A DNA stretch of 64,000 nt from Roseiarcus sp963709655 (GCA_963709655.1 CAVPXF010000025.1:186001-250000), one strand, 5' to 3'; counted from the stretch's first letter, positions 35,776-45,612 are shown. The notes: generated from the sequence alone by a model not told the origin. Numbers and translations are program-made.

Positions 35776-36336
35776 TCAATGGCCGTGGCCATGGTCGTGC
35801 TCGGGATGATCGCAGCCGCCGTGGTCGTGATCATGATCGTGGTCGTGCTCGTGCCCGTGATGGCCATGCTCATGCCCGTGCTCATGCTCATGCCCGCGCG
35901 CCTCCGCCTGCACGTAGGCGCCGCCTTCCGGGTTGAACGGCGCCTCGACCGGGACGACGCGGGCGCCGAGGCCCTTGACCATGTCCTCGATGATCGGATC
36001 GCGGCGCACGCGCAGGGCCTTGGCGGCCATCTCGGTCTGCAGATGCCGGTTGCCGAGGTGCCAGGCGACGCGCATCAGCGCGAGCGGGTCGGCGGCGCGG
36101 ATTTCGGCCAGCGGTTCGGGCGCCGCCACCACCTCGACGATCCGGCCGTCCTCGAGCCTCAGCCCGTCGCCGCCGCGCAGCATCGTGGCCTCCGCCAGGT
36201 CGAGCAGAAAGGCCAGGCCCCCGACGCCGGTCATGACGAAGCGGCGGCGATAGCGTTCGTCGAAATCGAGCACCACGCTGTCGATCGGCGTCCCGGTCCA
36301 GTCGCCCGCCGGAAGAACCTTGTCCGCCCGCAGCAT
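35776..36336 (-). CDS. ureE: urease accessory protein UreE (nickel metallochaperone)
   Basis: A 186-residue protein. The N-terminal domain ends in LVVLD-type strands (VVLDFDERYRRRF), and the C-terminal metal-binding domain contains MRVAWHLGNRHLQTEM, the conserved GNRH nickel site. The extreme C-terminus has at least 17 histidines in GHEHEHGHEHGHHGHEHDH and the following repeats, an unusually long His tail that stores nickel. UreE hands nickel to UreG. The ATG at 36336 has a reasonable SD. First of the urease accessory genes here, preceding ureF by a repeat-filled 357-base gap. Confidence 0.96.
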   Translation of the reverse strand: MLRADKVLPAGDWTGTPIDSVVLDFDERYRRRFVMTGVGGLAFLLDLAEATMLRGGDGLRLEDGRIVEVVAAPEPLAEIRAADPLALMRVAWHLGNRHLQTEMAAKALRVRRDPIIEDMVKGLGARVVPVEAPFNPEGGAYVQAEARGHEHEHGHEHGHHGHEHDHDHDHDHGGCDHPEHDHGHGH

Positions 36337-36385
36337 GTCCGCTCCTTCGCTTTCCCTCGCCGGCACGGACGAGGCGAAATTATAA

Positions 36386-36782
<397 letters not shown>

Positions 36783-36858
36783 ATGGGGCATAGAAGCCGC
36801 GGACGGCGGCGGTCAAGGAAAAAGGACATCGCCCCGCCGCCGGCGCGAGGGCGGCGCG

Positions 36859-36914
36859 CTGTAGGGCCGGGTCGCTGACCCGGCCAAGGCGCGGTCATCG
36901 ACCGCGCCCTACAA
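36859..36914. repeat. CTGTAG-ended palindromic element (copy 3)
   Basis: CTGTAGGGCCGGGTCGCTGA begins a first hairpin and ends with GGTCATCGACCGCGCCCTAC, a second one. It sits between rnpB and the His/Gly-rich protein gene. Confidence 0.8.
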
Positions 36915-36925
36915 CGCTCCTGGTC

Positions 36926-37405
36926 TTACGGGCAGGCGTCCCAGAAGCCCTGGGTGCGGCTCGGGTCGGTATAGTACCAACAGAGGCCCGGCTGAGGCGG
37001 CGGCGGCGCCCAGGCCACGGCGACCGCAGCGGCGACGACGCCGATCGCCGCGCCGGCCGCGATCGCTCCGCCCGGGGCCCAGCGATACCAGCCCGGCCGC
37101 CCCACCCAGGCCGCGCGCGGGCCGACCACGACGCCGCCGGCACGATAGCCGCCGCCATGATAGCCATAGCCGCCATGATAACCAGGCCGGTAGCCGGGAT
37201 GCATGCCCGGGTGCATGCCAGGGCGGTAGCCCGGATGGACGCCAGGGCGACCGTGCGGCCCGTGGCGATATTCGACGGTCTGGACCGCGCCGTCGTTGAT
37301 GGACGCGCCTGGCGCGCCGCCGACCAGCTCCAGCGCCTGCGCCTGAAGCGGCCACGACATGAGCGCGGCGAGAGCCGCGGCTTTGGCGAGTTGCGACGAA
37401 ATCAT
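36926..37405 (-). CDS. small exported His/Gly/Pro-rich protein, unknown function
   Basis: A 159-residue exported protein. The signal peptide (KAAALAALMSWPLQAQA) precedes a mature part of repeats rich in His, Gly, Pro and Tyr (HPGYRPGMHPGMHPGY, GGYGYHGGG). A second hydrophobic region (GAIAAGAAIGVVAAAVAVAWA) may anchor it, and the end CWYYTDPSRTQGFWDACP holds two cysteines. Start ATG at 37405 has GAGGGGAAATG upstream. The pattern is common in small proteobacterial envelope proteins of unknown role; metal binding is plausible from the histidines. Not recognised otherwise. Confidence 0.7.
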   Translation of the reverse strand: MISSQLAKAAALAALMSWPLQAQALELVGGAPGASINDGAVQTVEYRHGPHGRPGVHPGYRPGMHPGMHPGYRPGYHGGYGYHGGGYRAGGVVVGPRAAWVGRPGWYRWAPGGAIAAGAAIGVVAAAVAVAWAPPPPQPGLCWYYTDPSRTQGFWDACP

Positions 37406-37521
37406 CATTTCCCCTCTGCTGAGAGCGCCGGTTTCTCTCGCGGCCTGGTTCGCCCGGCCGACCGGCCTGGCCATCCTGCCTCAGCCGGGTGGAAAAGGAA
37501 AACCGGCGCCTGTGGACCGCG

Positions 37522-38838
37522 TCAGCCGTTCCCGGGCTCCCCGAACACCCGTTCGAAAATCGTATCGACCCGCTTCAGGTGGTAGCCGAGGTCGAACAGG
37601 GCCTCGAGTTCGGCCGGCGTCAGCGCCTTCGTCACCTCCTTGTCGGCCTTGAGCAGCGTCAGGAAATCGCCCTCGCCGCGCCAGACCGGCATGGCGTTGC
37701 GCTGGACGAGCGCATAGGCGTCCTCGCGCGACACGCCCTTCTGGGTCAGCGCCAGCAGCACCCGCTGCGAGTGGATGAGGCCGCCGAGCCGATCGAGGTT
37801 CTTCTGCATATTCTCGGGATAGACGACCAGCTTGTCGACGACGTTCGCCAGGCGGGCGAGCGCGAAGTCGAGGGTGATCGTGGCGTCGGGGCCGATCATG
37901 CGCTCGACCGAGGAATGCGAGATGTCGCGCTCGTGCCAGAGCGCGACGTTCTCGAGCGCCGGCGTCACGGCCGACCGCACGATGCGGGCGAGGCCGGTCA
38001 GGTTCTCGGTCAGGACGGGATTGCGCTTGTGCGGCATGGCCGACGAGCCTTTTTGCCCTTCCGAAAAATATTCCTCGGCCTCCAGCACTTCGGTGCGCTG
38101 GAGGTGGCGGATCTCGGTCGCGAGCCGCTCGACCGAGGAGGCGACGACGCCGAGCGCAGCAAAAAACGCCGCATGCCGGTCGCGCGGAATGACCTGCGTC
38201 GAAACCGGCTCGGGCTTCAGCCCTAGTTTCTCCGCGACATGCTCCTCGACCCGCGGATCGATGTTGGCGAAGGTGCCGACGGCCCCAGAAATGGCGCAGG
38301 TCGAAATCTCTTCGCGCGCCGCGACAAGCCGCGCTCGGGCGCGCATGAATTCCGCGTAGGCCAGCGCGAGCTTGAGTCCGAAGGTCGTGGGCTCCGCGTG
38401 GATGCCGTGCGAGCGGCCGATGGTCGGCGTCAGCTTGTGCTCGAAGGCGCGCCGCCTGATCGCGGCGAGCAGCGCGTCGACGTCGGCGACGAGAATGTCG
38501 GAAGCGCGTTGAAGCTGCACCGCGAGGCAGGTGTCGAGCACGTCCGAACTCGTCATGCCCTGATGGACGAAACGGGCGTCCTCGCCGATGAACTCGGCGA
38601 GGTGGGTGAGAAAGGCGATGACGTCGTGCCTGGTGACCCGCTCGATCTCGTCGATCCGCTCGATGTCGAACTCGGCCCGGCTCCCCTTCTCCCAGATCGC
38701 TTGGGCCGCAGTTTTCGGGATCACGCCGATCTCGGCCATCGCCTCGCAGGCGTAGGCCTCGATCTCGAACCAGATGCGGAAGCGCGTCTCCGGCGACCAG
38801 ACGGCGACCATCTCGGGACGGGAATAGCGGGAGATCAT
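37522..38838 (-). CDS. purB: adenylosuccinate lyase
   Basis: A 438-residue cytoplasmic enzyme of the fumarase/aspartase superfamily that releases fumarate in two steps of purine synthesis (SAICAR to AICAR, and adenylosuccinate to AMP). The signature is GSSAMPHKRNPVLTENL near 263-280, with the catalytic serine in the flexible loop. SDVLDTCLAVQLQ and GRSHGIHAEPTTFG (catalytic His) are the other conserved regions. The length is that of the short bacterial form. The gene is on the minus strand, transcribed divergently from the DadA-like gene. Confidence 0.96.
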   Translation of the reverse strand: MISRYSRPEMVAVWSPETRFRIWFEIEAYACEAMAEIGVIPKTAAQAIWEKGSRAEFDIERIDEIERVTRHDVIAFLTHLAEFIGEDARFVHQGMTSSDVLDTCLAVQLQRASDILVADVDALLAAIRRRAFEHKLTPTIGRSHGIHAEPTTFGLKLALAYAEFMRARARLVAAREEISTCAISGAVGTFANIDPRVEEHVAEKLGLKPEPVSTQVIPRDRHAAFFAALGVVASSVERLATEIRHLQRTEVLEAEEYFSEGQKGSSAMPHKRNPVLTENLTGLARIVRSAVTPALENVALWHERDISHSSVERMIGPDATITLDFALARLANVVDKLVVYPENMQKNLDRLGGLIHSQRVLLALTQKGVSREDAYALVQRNAMPVWRGEGDFLTLLKADKEVTKALTPAELEALFDLGYHLKRVDTIFERVFGEPGNG

Positions 38839-38940
38839 GGCGTGGCTCGCATCTTGCTCGGTTTCCGGGGCGGTCTATAGGAAGGCGCGCCGGGAATCGA
38901 GGCTGAAGCGGCCGCGCTTCTCCGCCATGAGGGCTCGTCC

Positions 38941-40194
38941 ATGCCGTCTCGCAGCGTCGATGTCATTGTTCTGGGCGCCGGCATGGTCGGCGTGTCGGCG
39001 GCGCTCGCCCTGCAGGCGCGCGGACGCGCAGTCGTGCTCGTCGACCGCCATGGGGAGGCGGCGGACGAGACGAGCTACGGCAACGCAGGCCTCGTGCAGA
39101 GCGAGGCGGTCATCCCCTACACCCTCCCCCGCGACCCGGCCGAGATCGCCAACGCGGCGCTGAACCGCGATCCGCGCGCCCATATCCGCTACGGCGCGCT
39201 GCCGGCCAACGCCCAGGCGCTCTGGCAGTATTTCCAGTTCTCCAACTCGTCGCGGGTGGGCGAGACGGCGGCCGCGATGAAGCCGCTCGTTTTCGGCGCG
39301 GCGGACGAGCACCGCAGGCTGGCGGAGGCGGCCGGCGCGAGCGACCTCCTCAGGCCGACCGGATGGATCAAGGTCTGGCGCACCGCGGAGGGGGAGGACG
39401 CCGCGCGCCGCGACGTCGAGGCGCTGAAGCAATACGGGGTCCGGGTGCATTTTCTCGATCGCGACGCGCTGACCGCGCTCGAGCCCCATGTCGGCGAGGC
39501 GGGGCGCGGCGGCGCGCATTTCCCCGATCCGCTGAGCACTCCCGATCCGCGGGGGCTGGCGCGCGCCTATGCGGCGCTGTTCGTTGAGCGTGGCGGCCGG
39601 TTCGAGAAAGGCGACGCCATGACGCTCGAGCCGGCGACGGGAGGCTGGATGGTCACGACCGACAAGGGCCGGATTGCGGCGCCCGAGGTCGTGATCGCGC
39701 TCGGGCCCTGGTCGAACGATCTCGTCCGGGCGTTCGGCCTCAAGCTGCCGTTCTTCGTCAAGCGCGGCTACCACCGGCATTACGAACCCAAAGGCGCCGC
39801 CGGCCTCGGCCGACCGGTGCTCGACATCGAAAAGGGCTACCTGGTCGCGCCGATGACGCAGGGGCTCCGCCTCACGACCGGGGCCGAATTCGCCAGGCCA
39901 GACGATCCGCCGTCGTCCGCCCATATCGACCGGCTCGAGCCGTTCGCCCGCGAACTCTTTCCGATCGGCGCGCCGAAGGAGGCGGCGCCCTGGCTCGGCC
40001 GGCGCCCCTGCCTGCCTGACATGCGGCCGATCGTCGGCGCCTTTCCCGGAAGACCCGGCCTGTGGCTCGACTTCGGCCATCAGCATCTCGGGCTGACGCT
40101 GGGACCGATCACCGGGCGGCTCCTGGCCGAAATGATGACGGGCCAGACGCCGTTCGTCGACCCGGCGCCGTTCCGTGCCGAGCGGTTCGGGTGA
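38941..40194 (+). CDS. D-amino acid dehydrogenase-like FAD oxidoreductase
   Basis: A 417-residue DAO-family flavoprotein. The dinucleotide-binding motif VIVLGAGMVGVSAALALQARG lies near residues 8-28 (quoted: LGAGMVGVSAALAL), followed by DETSYGNAGLVQSEAVIP, which is the DadA-type glycine-asparagine loop. The C-terminal FAD site is PGLWLDFGHQHLGLTLGP. DadA enzymes oxidise D-amino acids at the membrane face and pass electrons to quinone. The ATG at 38941 follows a short intergenic region with the divergent purB gene. Its actual substrate is uncertain, as the superfamily is broad. Confidence 0.88.
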   Translation: MPSRSVDVIVLGAGMVGVSAALALQARGRAVVLVDRHGEAADETSYGNAGLVQSEAVIPYTLPRDPAEIANAALNRDPRAHIRYGALPANAQALWQYFQFSNSSRVGETAAAMKPLVFGAADEHRRLAEAAGASDLLRPTGWIKVWRTAEGEDAARRDVEALKQYGVRVHFLDRDALTALEPHVGEAGRGGAHFPDPLSTPDPRGLARAYAALFVERGGRFEKGDAMTLEPATGGWMVTTDKGRIAAPEVVIALGPWSNDLVRAFGLKLPFFVKRGYHRHYEPKGAAGLGRPVLDIEKGYLVAPMTQGLRLTTGAEFARPDDPPSSAHIDRLEPFARELFPIGAPKEAAPWLGRRPCLPDMRPIVGAFPGRPGLWLDFGHQHLGLTLGPITGRLLAEMMTGQTPFVDPAPFRAERFG

Positions 40195-40448
40195 GGCGCC
40201 GCCCCCTCCCCGGTCCGGAGGCCGTCCGTCGACGGGCTGTGGGGCGTCTTTCTTTCGGCGCGCTGAGCGTTCAGGCTTTGGAAAGCGATCGGCGCAGGCG
40301 TATCGCTGAGACGCATGAATGTTGTAGCTTAGGGGAAGGCGGCCCGGCGCGCCGAATGAGGTCGCCGCGCACGCCGTCAGGAGCGATCTCGCTCCCGCGG
40401 AGCCCCTCGGCGCGAGTCCGCCGCGGCAAACGGTAAGGAATGACAGGA

Positions 40449-41588
40449 ATGGCGTCTCGCGACGAGGTGATGGCGGCTCTTGCGAATATCGCCGGCCCGG
40501 ATGGCAAGACGCCCCTGCCCGACTCGGGCGCGATTTCTGGCCTCACGATCCGTGACGCCAAAGTCTTCTTGGCGATCGCCGTCGATCCGAGAGAGGCCAA
40601 AGCCATGGAGCCGACGCGCGCCAAAGTCGAGGCCGCGATCAAGCAGGTTCCCGGGGTTTCCGGGGCCGTGGTCACCCTGACCGCGGAATCGGCGCGTGCG
40701 GTCGCCGGCGGCGGAGCCGCTCCGGCGGGCCACGGTCACGGCGGGGGGCAGCCGCAGGCGCGCGGAGGGCGGGCGGCGCTGCCCATTCCCGGCGTCAGGC
40801 GCATCATCGCCGTCGCCTCGGGCAAGGGCGGCGTCGGCAAGTCCACCGTCGCGTGCAACCTCGCCGTCGGCCTGGCCAGGATCGGCCAGAAGGTGGGCGT
40901 CCTCGACGCCGACCTGTTCGGCCCCTCGATGCCGAAGCTGTTCGGGCTTTCCGCAAAGCCTGCGGTTTCGGGCGACGGCAAGAAGCTCGTCCCGCTCGAG
41001 GCCTATGGCGTGAAGGTCATGTCGATCGGCTTTCTGATCGAGGAGGAGGCGCCGGTCGTGTGGCGAGGACCGATGGTCATGTCGGCGCTGACCCAGCTCC
41101 TGCGCGAGGTCGCCTGGGGAGAGCTCGACACGCTTGTCGTCGACATGCCGCCCGGCACCGGCGACACGCAGCTCACCATGGCCCAGAACGTGCCGCTCAG
41201 CGGCGCGGTGATCGTCTCGACGCCGCAGGATCTGGCGCTGATCGACGCGCGGCGCGGCATCTCGATGTTCAAGCAGGTGCAGGTGCCGCTCCTCGGCATC
41301 GTCGAGAACATGAGCTATTTCCTCTGCCCGCACTGCGGCCAGCGCACCGACATCTTCTCGCACGGGGGCGCGCGGCGGGAGGCCGAGAAGCTGGGCGTTC
41401 CCTTCCTCGGCGAGGCGCCGCTCGACATCGCCATCCGGGTGAATTCGGACGAGGGGCGTCCGATCGTGGCGAGCCTCCCCGACAGCCTGCATGCGGGCGC
41501 CTTTCTCGAGATCGCGCGCCGCGTGGCCGAGACGCTCGAGAAGGGCGCGCCGGGCGCCAAGCCCGCGCCCCGCATCCGCTTCGAGTGA
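40449..41588 (+). CDS. apbC: Mrp/ApbC family iron-sulfur cluster carrier ATPase
   Basis: A 379-residue P-loop ATPase that carries [4Fe-4S] clusters to apo-proteins. An N-terminal MIP18/DUF59-like domain (DEVMAALANIAGPDG onwards) is followed by a Gly/His-rich linker and the deviant Walker A VASGKGGVGKSTVACN. DMPPGTGDTQLT is the switch motif and YFLCPHCGQ the cluster-binding CxxC. The ATG at 40449 has AAGGA at 9 bases; an alternative ATG 9 bases upstream would add MTG. It is followed closely by the DUF971 gene, a common pairing in alphaproteobacteria. Confidence 0.95.
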   Translation: MASRDEVMAALANIAGPDGKTPLPDSGAISGLTIRDAKVFLAIAVDPREAKAMEPTRAKVEAAIKQVPGVSGAVVTLTAESARAVAGGGAAPAGHGHGGGQPQARGGRAALPIPGVRRIIAVASGKGGVGKSTVACNLAVGLARIGQKVGVLDADLFGPSMPKLFGLSAKPAVSGDGKKLVPLEAYGVKVMSIGFLIEEEAPVVWRGPMVMSALTQLLREVAWGELDTLVVDMPPGTGDTQLTMAQNVPLSGAVIVSTPQDLALIDARRGISMFKQVQVPLLGIVENMSYFLCPHCGQRTDIFSHGGARREAEKLGVPFLGEAPLDIAIRVNSDEGRPIVASLPDSLHAGAFLEIARRVAETLEKGAPGAKPAPRIRFE

Positions 41589-41606
41589 GCGCGGGCGCGC
41601 ATTTTG

Positions 41607-41915
41607 ATGGAGACGATCTTGGCTTGGCCGAGCGACATCGTGGTGAAGGAACAAGGGCGGGCGCTCGAGATCGCCTTCGACGACGGCTTGAGCGTCCGTC
41701 TCGCCGCAGAGCGCCTCAGGGTCGAGAGCCCGAGCGCCGAGGTTCAGGGCCACGGCCCGGGCGAGAAGCGCATTGTTACGGGCAAGGAGAACGTCCGCAT
41801 CGTCGATATCGAGCCGATCGGCAATTACGCCATTCGGATCGTGTTCGACGACGGCCATAACACCGGGCTTTACGCCTGGGACTATTTACGCAAGCTGGCG
41901 CTCGCTGCGATCTGA
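41607..41915 (+). CDS. DUF971 family protein
   Basis: A 102-residue protein with a single DUF971 domain (the N-terminal domain of gamma-butyrobetaine hydroxylase-like proteins). ALEIAFDDGLSVRLAAERLRVESPSAEVQGH and IEPIGNYAIRIVFDDGHNTGLYAWDYLRKL are diagnostic (quoted: FDDGHNTGLYAWDYL). The function is unproven; proximity to Mrp/ApbC suggests iron-sulfur cluster biogenesis. The GTG/ATG region has two possible starts; I use ATG 41607. Confidence 0.93.
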   Translation: METILAWPSDIVVKEQGRALEIAFDDGLSVRLAAERLRVESPSAEVQGHGPGEKRIVTGKENVRIVDIEPIGNYAIRIVFDDGHNTGLYAWDYLRKLALAAI

Positions 41916-41983
41916 GAGCCGAGGATCTCGGCGAGAGTCGCGGGCCGTCTCTTCAGCGGCGCGCAACGGGTGGAAAGCGCCAG

Positions 41984-42874
41984 CTAGAACCGGGCGAAGA
42001 CCGTGCCGGCAATTTCGCACTGGAAGCCCTCCAGCGCCTGGGAGACCGCCTTGACGTCCGCCACCTTCGTCCGGTTTCGGCGCGCCAGGAGGATCGCGGA
42101 GCCAACTCGCGAAGCCACGACGCAAGCGTCCGCGTTCTCGAGCGCCGCAGGCGTGTCGTAGATCACCACGCCATAATTGCGCTGAGCGTTCTGGGACAGG
42201 TTCAGAAATTCCTTCGAGCTCAAGAGCTCCTGCGGATGCGGTGCCGTGGCGCCGGCGACCAGGAGCGACAAGCCCGGCACGATGTCGACGGCGACGGGCG
42301 ACGCATGGGCGTCGTTGTGGGTCAGCGCCTCAACCAGACCCTCGGTTTTCGGATCGACCCCGAATAGCGATGCGAGCCGGGGCCTTCTAAGGTTCGCGTC
42401 GACCAGCAGGGTCGGCACCGCCATCTGCGCGAAGGACAGCGCGAGATTGGCCGCGAAATAGGTCGCGCCGACGCCCGTATGCGCCCCGATGACGGCAAAA
42501 GCATTCTTGCCCTGCGAAAGGGGTCCAGTCGCCAAACCGGACCGGATCGTACGGAAGGCTTCGGCTCCAGCGCTAAAGGGCTGGAAGCCGACCACCAACT
42601 CCCGCGAAAAGCGCGCTTCGTCTTCGCCGAAACTCAGAACCGGGTAATTGTACCTTTTCGAGAGCGCCAGGAACAGGCTGTCGCGGCGAACCAACCCCAA
42701 GGTGATCGCGGCCTCGCCGAACGTCAGGCCCTTGCGGCGCTGGAAACCGCGGATGGCCTCGACCTGGGCGTCGCTCAGGTTGCCGGCCGCCAGGATCTGC
42801 TGCTCGATCGGATCGTTGCTGGCGTGGAGGGCGACCATGTCGGAATCCATCCGGCGATTCGGGTTCAAGGTCAT
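41984..42874 (-). CDS. EpsG-like exopolysaccharide chain-length ATPase (BY-kinase-like)
   Basis: A 296-residue protein of the CpsD/EpsG type. Residues about 25-85 form a GspE-N-like helical domain (LSDAQVEAIRGFQRRKGLTFG), and the rest is a P-loop ATPase. The Walker A is GAHTGVGATYFAANLALSF: the usual lysine is replaced by alanine, as in some exosortase-associated EpsG proteins where it is arginine. VDANLRRPRLASLFG is Walker A', YDTPAALENADA is Walker B, ARRNRTKVADV completes the family. No tyrosine cluster is present at the C-terminus. It probably regulates the length of the polysaccharide exported by the Wza-like protein. Confidence 0.85.
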   Translation of the reverse strand: MTLNPNRRMDSDMVALHASNDPIEQQILAAGNLSDAQVEAIRGFQRRKGLTFGEAAITLGLVRRDSLFLALSKRYNYPVLSFGEDEARFSRELVVGFQPFSAGAEAFRTIRSGLATGPLSQGKNAFAVIGAHTGVGATYFAANLALSFAQMAVPTLLVDANLRRPRLASLFGVDPKTEGLVEALTHNDAHASPVAVDIVPGLSLLVAGATAPHPQELLSSKEFLNLSQNAQRNYGVVIYDTPAALENADACVVASRVGSAILLARRNRTKVADVKAVSQALEGFQCEIAGTVFARF

Positions 42875-42993
42875 CTGCTCACACTTTCGGTGGGGCGCCG
42901 CATCGCGAGGCCAAATAAAAAGAGAAACGGCTGACGCCGCAAGTCTTGCCCGTCCAGGCTTGCACGAAGGTGACCCTTCGGCTGTCCGCCGAA

Positions 42994-43818
42994 CTAGAAC
43001 AGACGCTCGTTAACGACGATCGTGTCGTTGGGCTGGACCTCGTCGTCGAGCGAAGCCGGCATTTCCATCGTCTGCCCGTCCGCCGCCCTGCGCTTCACCT
43101 TCAGACGCCAGTCCGTGCCCAAGGGCGTCAATCCGCCCGCAATCGCAATCGCCTGCTGCACCGTGAGCGGGCGCGTCAGGGGAAACTCTCCCGTTTTCCC
43201 GACATAGCCGTAAACATAGTAGAACGGCACCAGTTCAACATAAATCTCGTCATTGTTTTGGACGAAAATGTGGTCGCCGTTGATTTTCCCGGAGACAATA
43301 TCCGGTCCGGCGTAGCGTTGGACCGTTTTTCCGTTTGGCCCCGACCGCTGCAACACGACTGTCGCGCCGCTGTCCTTGAGGCCGCCGGCGCGCGCCAGAA
43401 TTTCGGTCAGGGTCGTGGGTCGATCGACCGTATAGAGGCCCGGCGCGCCGACCTGGCCCTGGACGCTCACTTCGGAGCCGAAATTGGCGATTTCGACCAG
43501 CACATGCGGGTCGTTGACGATCTGGCGCGCAGCAAGCCGCCGCTCAATCGCGCGCGCCAGTCCGTCCTCCGTCAGCCCCGCCGCTTTGATCCGGCCGACG
43601 TAGGGAAACTGGACTGTGCCGTCGAGTTCGACACGCGAGGTCGTATCCATGTCCGGCTGGCTAACCACCTTGATCGTGACCACGTCGGATTTGGTCAGGA
43701 CGCGGCCGCCCTCGGCGTAGGCTGGAGCGCCGGCCAGAACCGCGCCAACCAGGGCGGCCAGGGCCAGAGCGACGAATCCCGGGATTCCGAACCGAACCAT
43801 CCGCATGTTCATTCGCAT
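42994..43818 (-). CDS. Wza/EpsE-type polysaccharide export protein
   Basis: A 274-residue outer-membrane polysaccharide export protein. The signal peptide (FVALALAALVGAVLAGAPAYA) leads into VLTKSDVVTIKVVSQPDMDTTSRVELDGTVQFPYVGRIKAAGLT, the Poly_export domain (quoted: VQFPYVGRIKAAGLT), followed by SLBB units (GQVGAPGLYTV, LARAGGL and YGYVGKTGEFPL, IAGGLTPLGT). There is no Cys lipobox. GGAG precedes the ATG at 43818. It lies directly after the barrel gene, whose true stop (43842) is 24 bases upstream; a frameshift in the barrel makes the two appear as a single frame. Confidence 0.93.
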   Translation of the reverse strand: MRMNMRMVRFGIPGFVALALAALVGAVLAGAPAYAEGGRVLTKSDVVTIKVVSQPDMDTTSRVELDGTVQFPYVGRIKAAGLTEDGLARAIERRLAARQIVNDPHVLVEIANFGSEVSVQGQVGAPGLYTVDRPTTLTEILARAGGLKDSGATVVLQRSGPNGKTVQRYAGPDIVSGKINGDHIFVQNNDEIYVELVPFYYVYGYVGKTGEFPLTRPLTVQQAIAIAGGLTPLGTDWRLKVKRRAADGQTMEMPASLDDEVQPNDTIVVNERLF

Positions 43819-43841
43819 TGTCGCGCTCCAAGTCCGGAGTC

Positions 43842-45150
43842 TCAATAGGGGTTGAAGTTGAGGGCCAGCAAGATCAAACTGTCGTTCGTATGTCAAGTTG
43901 GCCTGAACGGTTTTCGTGTACTGGTAGCTGAGATTGGCGGCCAGGAACGGCGTGATCGCATAGGCCATTTTAGCGTTGGCGCCATAGCTGTGCTCCGCCG
44001 TCGTAAAGGTGTTCAGCAACGGATTGGAGACGGCGACGGAGGCCGCCCCCGTCAGGTAACTGGTCTGAACATTCGCCGAGAAAGCGAGTTTCGGCGTGAA
44101 CGCATAACTGGCGCCCGCGGACGCCGATTCTGTGATCTGCAGGTTGCTGACGATCGCCGTCGGGGCCGAGGCAAGGCGGGACGCTGCGGCGTTCACAGCC
44201 AGCTTGGGCGTGACGTTCCATTGGGCGCTGAACGCATATTGCGGCAGGACCGTGTGAGGGAGCCCCAAGTCCCAATTGGTGTCACTGAAGCCGAGCACCC
44301 CGAGCTGCGCGTTCAGAGAGATCGTTGGACCGAAATTCTTTGTATAGGTCGCGATGACCTGATCCGTTGTTAGGCCATTCGACACGCCACTTTGATTAGC
44401 TATAAGTTGCCGGTCAGTATAGTTTATTCCAGTTATTGTAGCAAGAACTTGTAAACTATTGGTCGCCGAGACCGTGTAAGTCATTCCCGCAGCGATAAAG
44501 GCTGATTGATTATTGTTCAACGCGTCATAAATAGAGCTATTTTTCGATGTAGTTGTTCCGCTATTGAAAATTCCGGCGTAGTTGCCGCTAATGATGCATT
44601 TTGCGTTCTCTGTAATTCCCGTCGTAGTCAGCGTATTTATGACGTTGACGCCGACCTGCTGACCTGGAATGGACGGCGAAGACGCTTCGGACGCCTTCAG
44701 CGTTCCCGAGCACTTCGAGCCGTAGGTGAAGTTATCCCCGATATCGACCGAACTGTGCGCGCTGTTGAAATCGTCGTTGTTGAAGTACCGATACATACCC
44801 CATGAGCCATCCGCGAAAAGCTGTTGACCGCCGATCTCTTCCTTGAAAGACGCTCCGTAGGTGGAGATTGTCTCCAGCGTGCCGATCGGGCGCGCGAAAC
44901 CAGCCGAGCTCGCCCCAGAACCTGTCGGCGAATTGGCGATGTTGCTGTTGTAGCCGGTCTGCTCCGATACGTGGAATTGCAGCGGCAGGTCGCCCCAGTT
45001 CTCCGGCCCTCGCGGGAATATTTCCGTGGTCGCCGAAAGGAATGACCACAGCGACGGCCAATCCGGAAGAGACAATTCATCGGCCCGCGAAGCGCCCAGG
45101 CCCGCAAGCGTCACGATCGCTCCGAGCGTCAAAACGGCGCTCCGGTTCAT
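43842..45150 (-). pseudogene. outer-membrane beta-barrel protein (EpsL-like), frameshifted at its C-terminus
   Basis: A barrel protein of about 435 residues. The signal peptide (SAVLTLGAIVTLAGLGASRA) precedes alternating strands such as LQFHVSEQTGYNSNIANSP and YRYFNNDDFNSAHSSVDIG typical of EpsL/BBP2 barrels. The strand series ends near 43905; the next frame gives DSLILLALNFNPY and a stop (43842-43844), a natural barrel end with terminal aromatic residue. The frame actually open reads on (RQFDLAGPQLQP) into the Wza-like gene and would make a 738-residue fusion. A one-base error near 43893 explains both. It belongs to the EPS export operon. Confidence 0.8.
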
Positions 45151-45612
45151 CGGTCTCCATCGCTCCGCCGCCCAAGCACCCGATGAGACTCCCAAGCGGC
45201 GCACCACCATGCGCCGAACATCAGGGCGTTCTCAGAACTGCGACGCCCGATCGCCAATCAGTCCTCTGAAAGTTAACAGGTCTTTTCAGAAACCAACCCG
45301 CCGCCCAACTTGGCTTCGGACTTTCCATTCAGCCAGCAGTTCTCCATGCGCGCGCCCACCAAGCCCATTACCGAAGGCCCGAGCGGCCTCCGAACTCTTG
45401 AACCGAACCGGCGGAAGTCTCCGCATCGGGGCTCGAATCCAAACCGCCGTCGAATATCCCTTCCTTACCCGTAATCGTTGCAACGCCACAAGGTTACAAA
45501 AGCCACACCCCGCCGAAATTGCGACGCTCTCCAACGCCTGGACAGGGGTGTCTAGACAGGGCGCCGAGCGTTGGCTAGCCTTTAGTTTCCGCCCGTTTTC
45601 AGGGGAACGCGC
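45151..45612. other. divergent regulatory region, barrel operon / dehydrogenase
   Basis: No gene is visible. The region contains an imperfect inverted repeat (TCTGAAAG ... CTTTTCAGA, about 45257-45285) and, 55-64 bases before the dehydrogenase start, the perfect palindrome TGTCTAGACA (45549-45558) preceded by TGGACAGGGG, i.e. three GACA/TGTC half-sites. The latter is a likely operator for the TetR encoded in this operon. Confidence 0.5.

Noticed and set aside
42994..45210. Single 738-residue fusion of a beta-barrel and a Wza protein
   Set aside because: The native barrel end and stop, and the Wza ribosome binding site and start, are visible in the next frame; the fusion is an artefact of one base.
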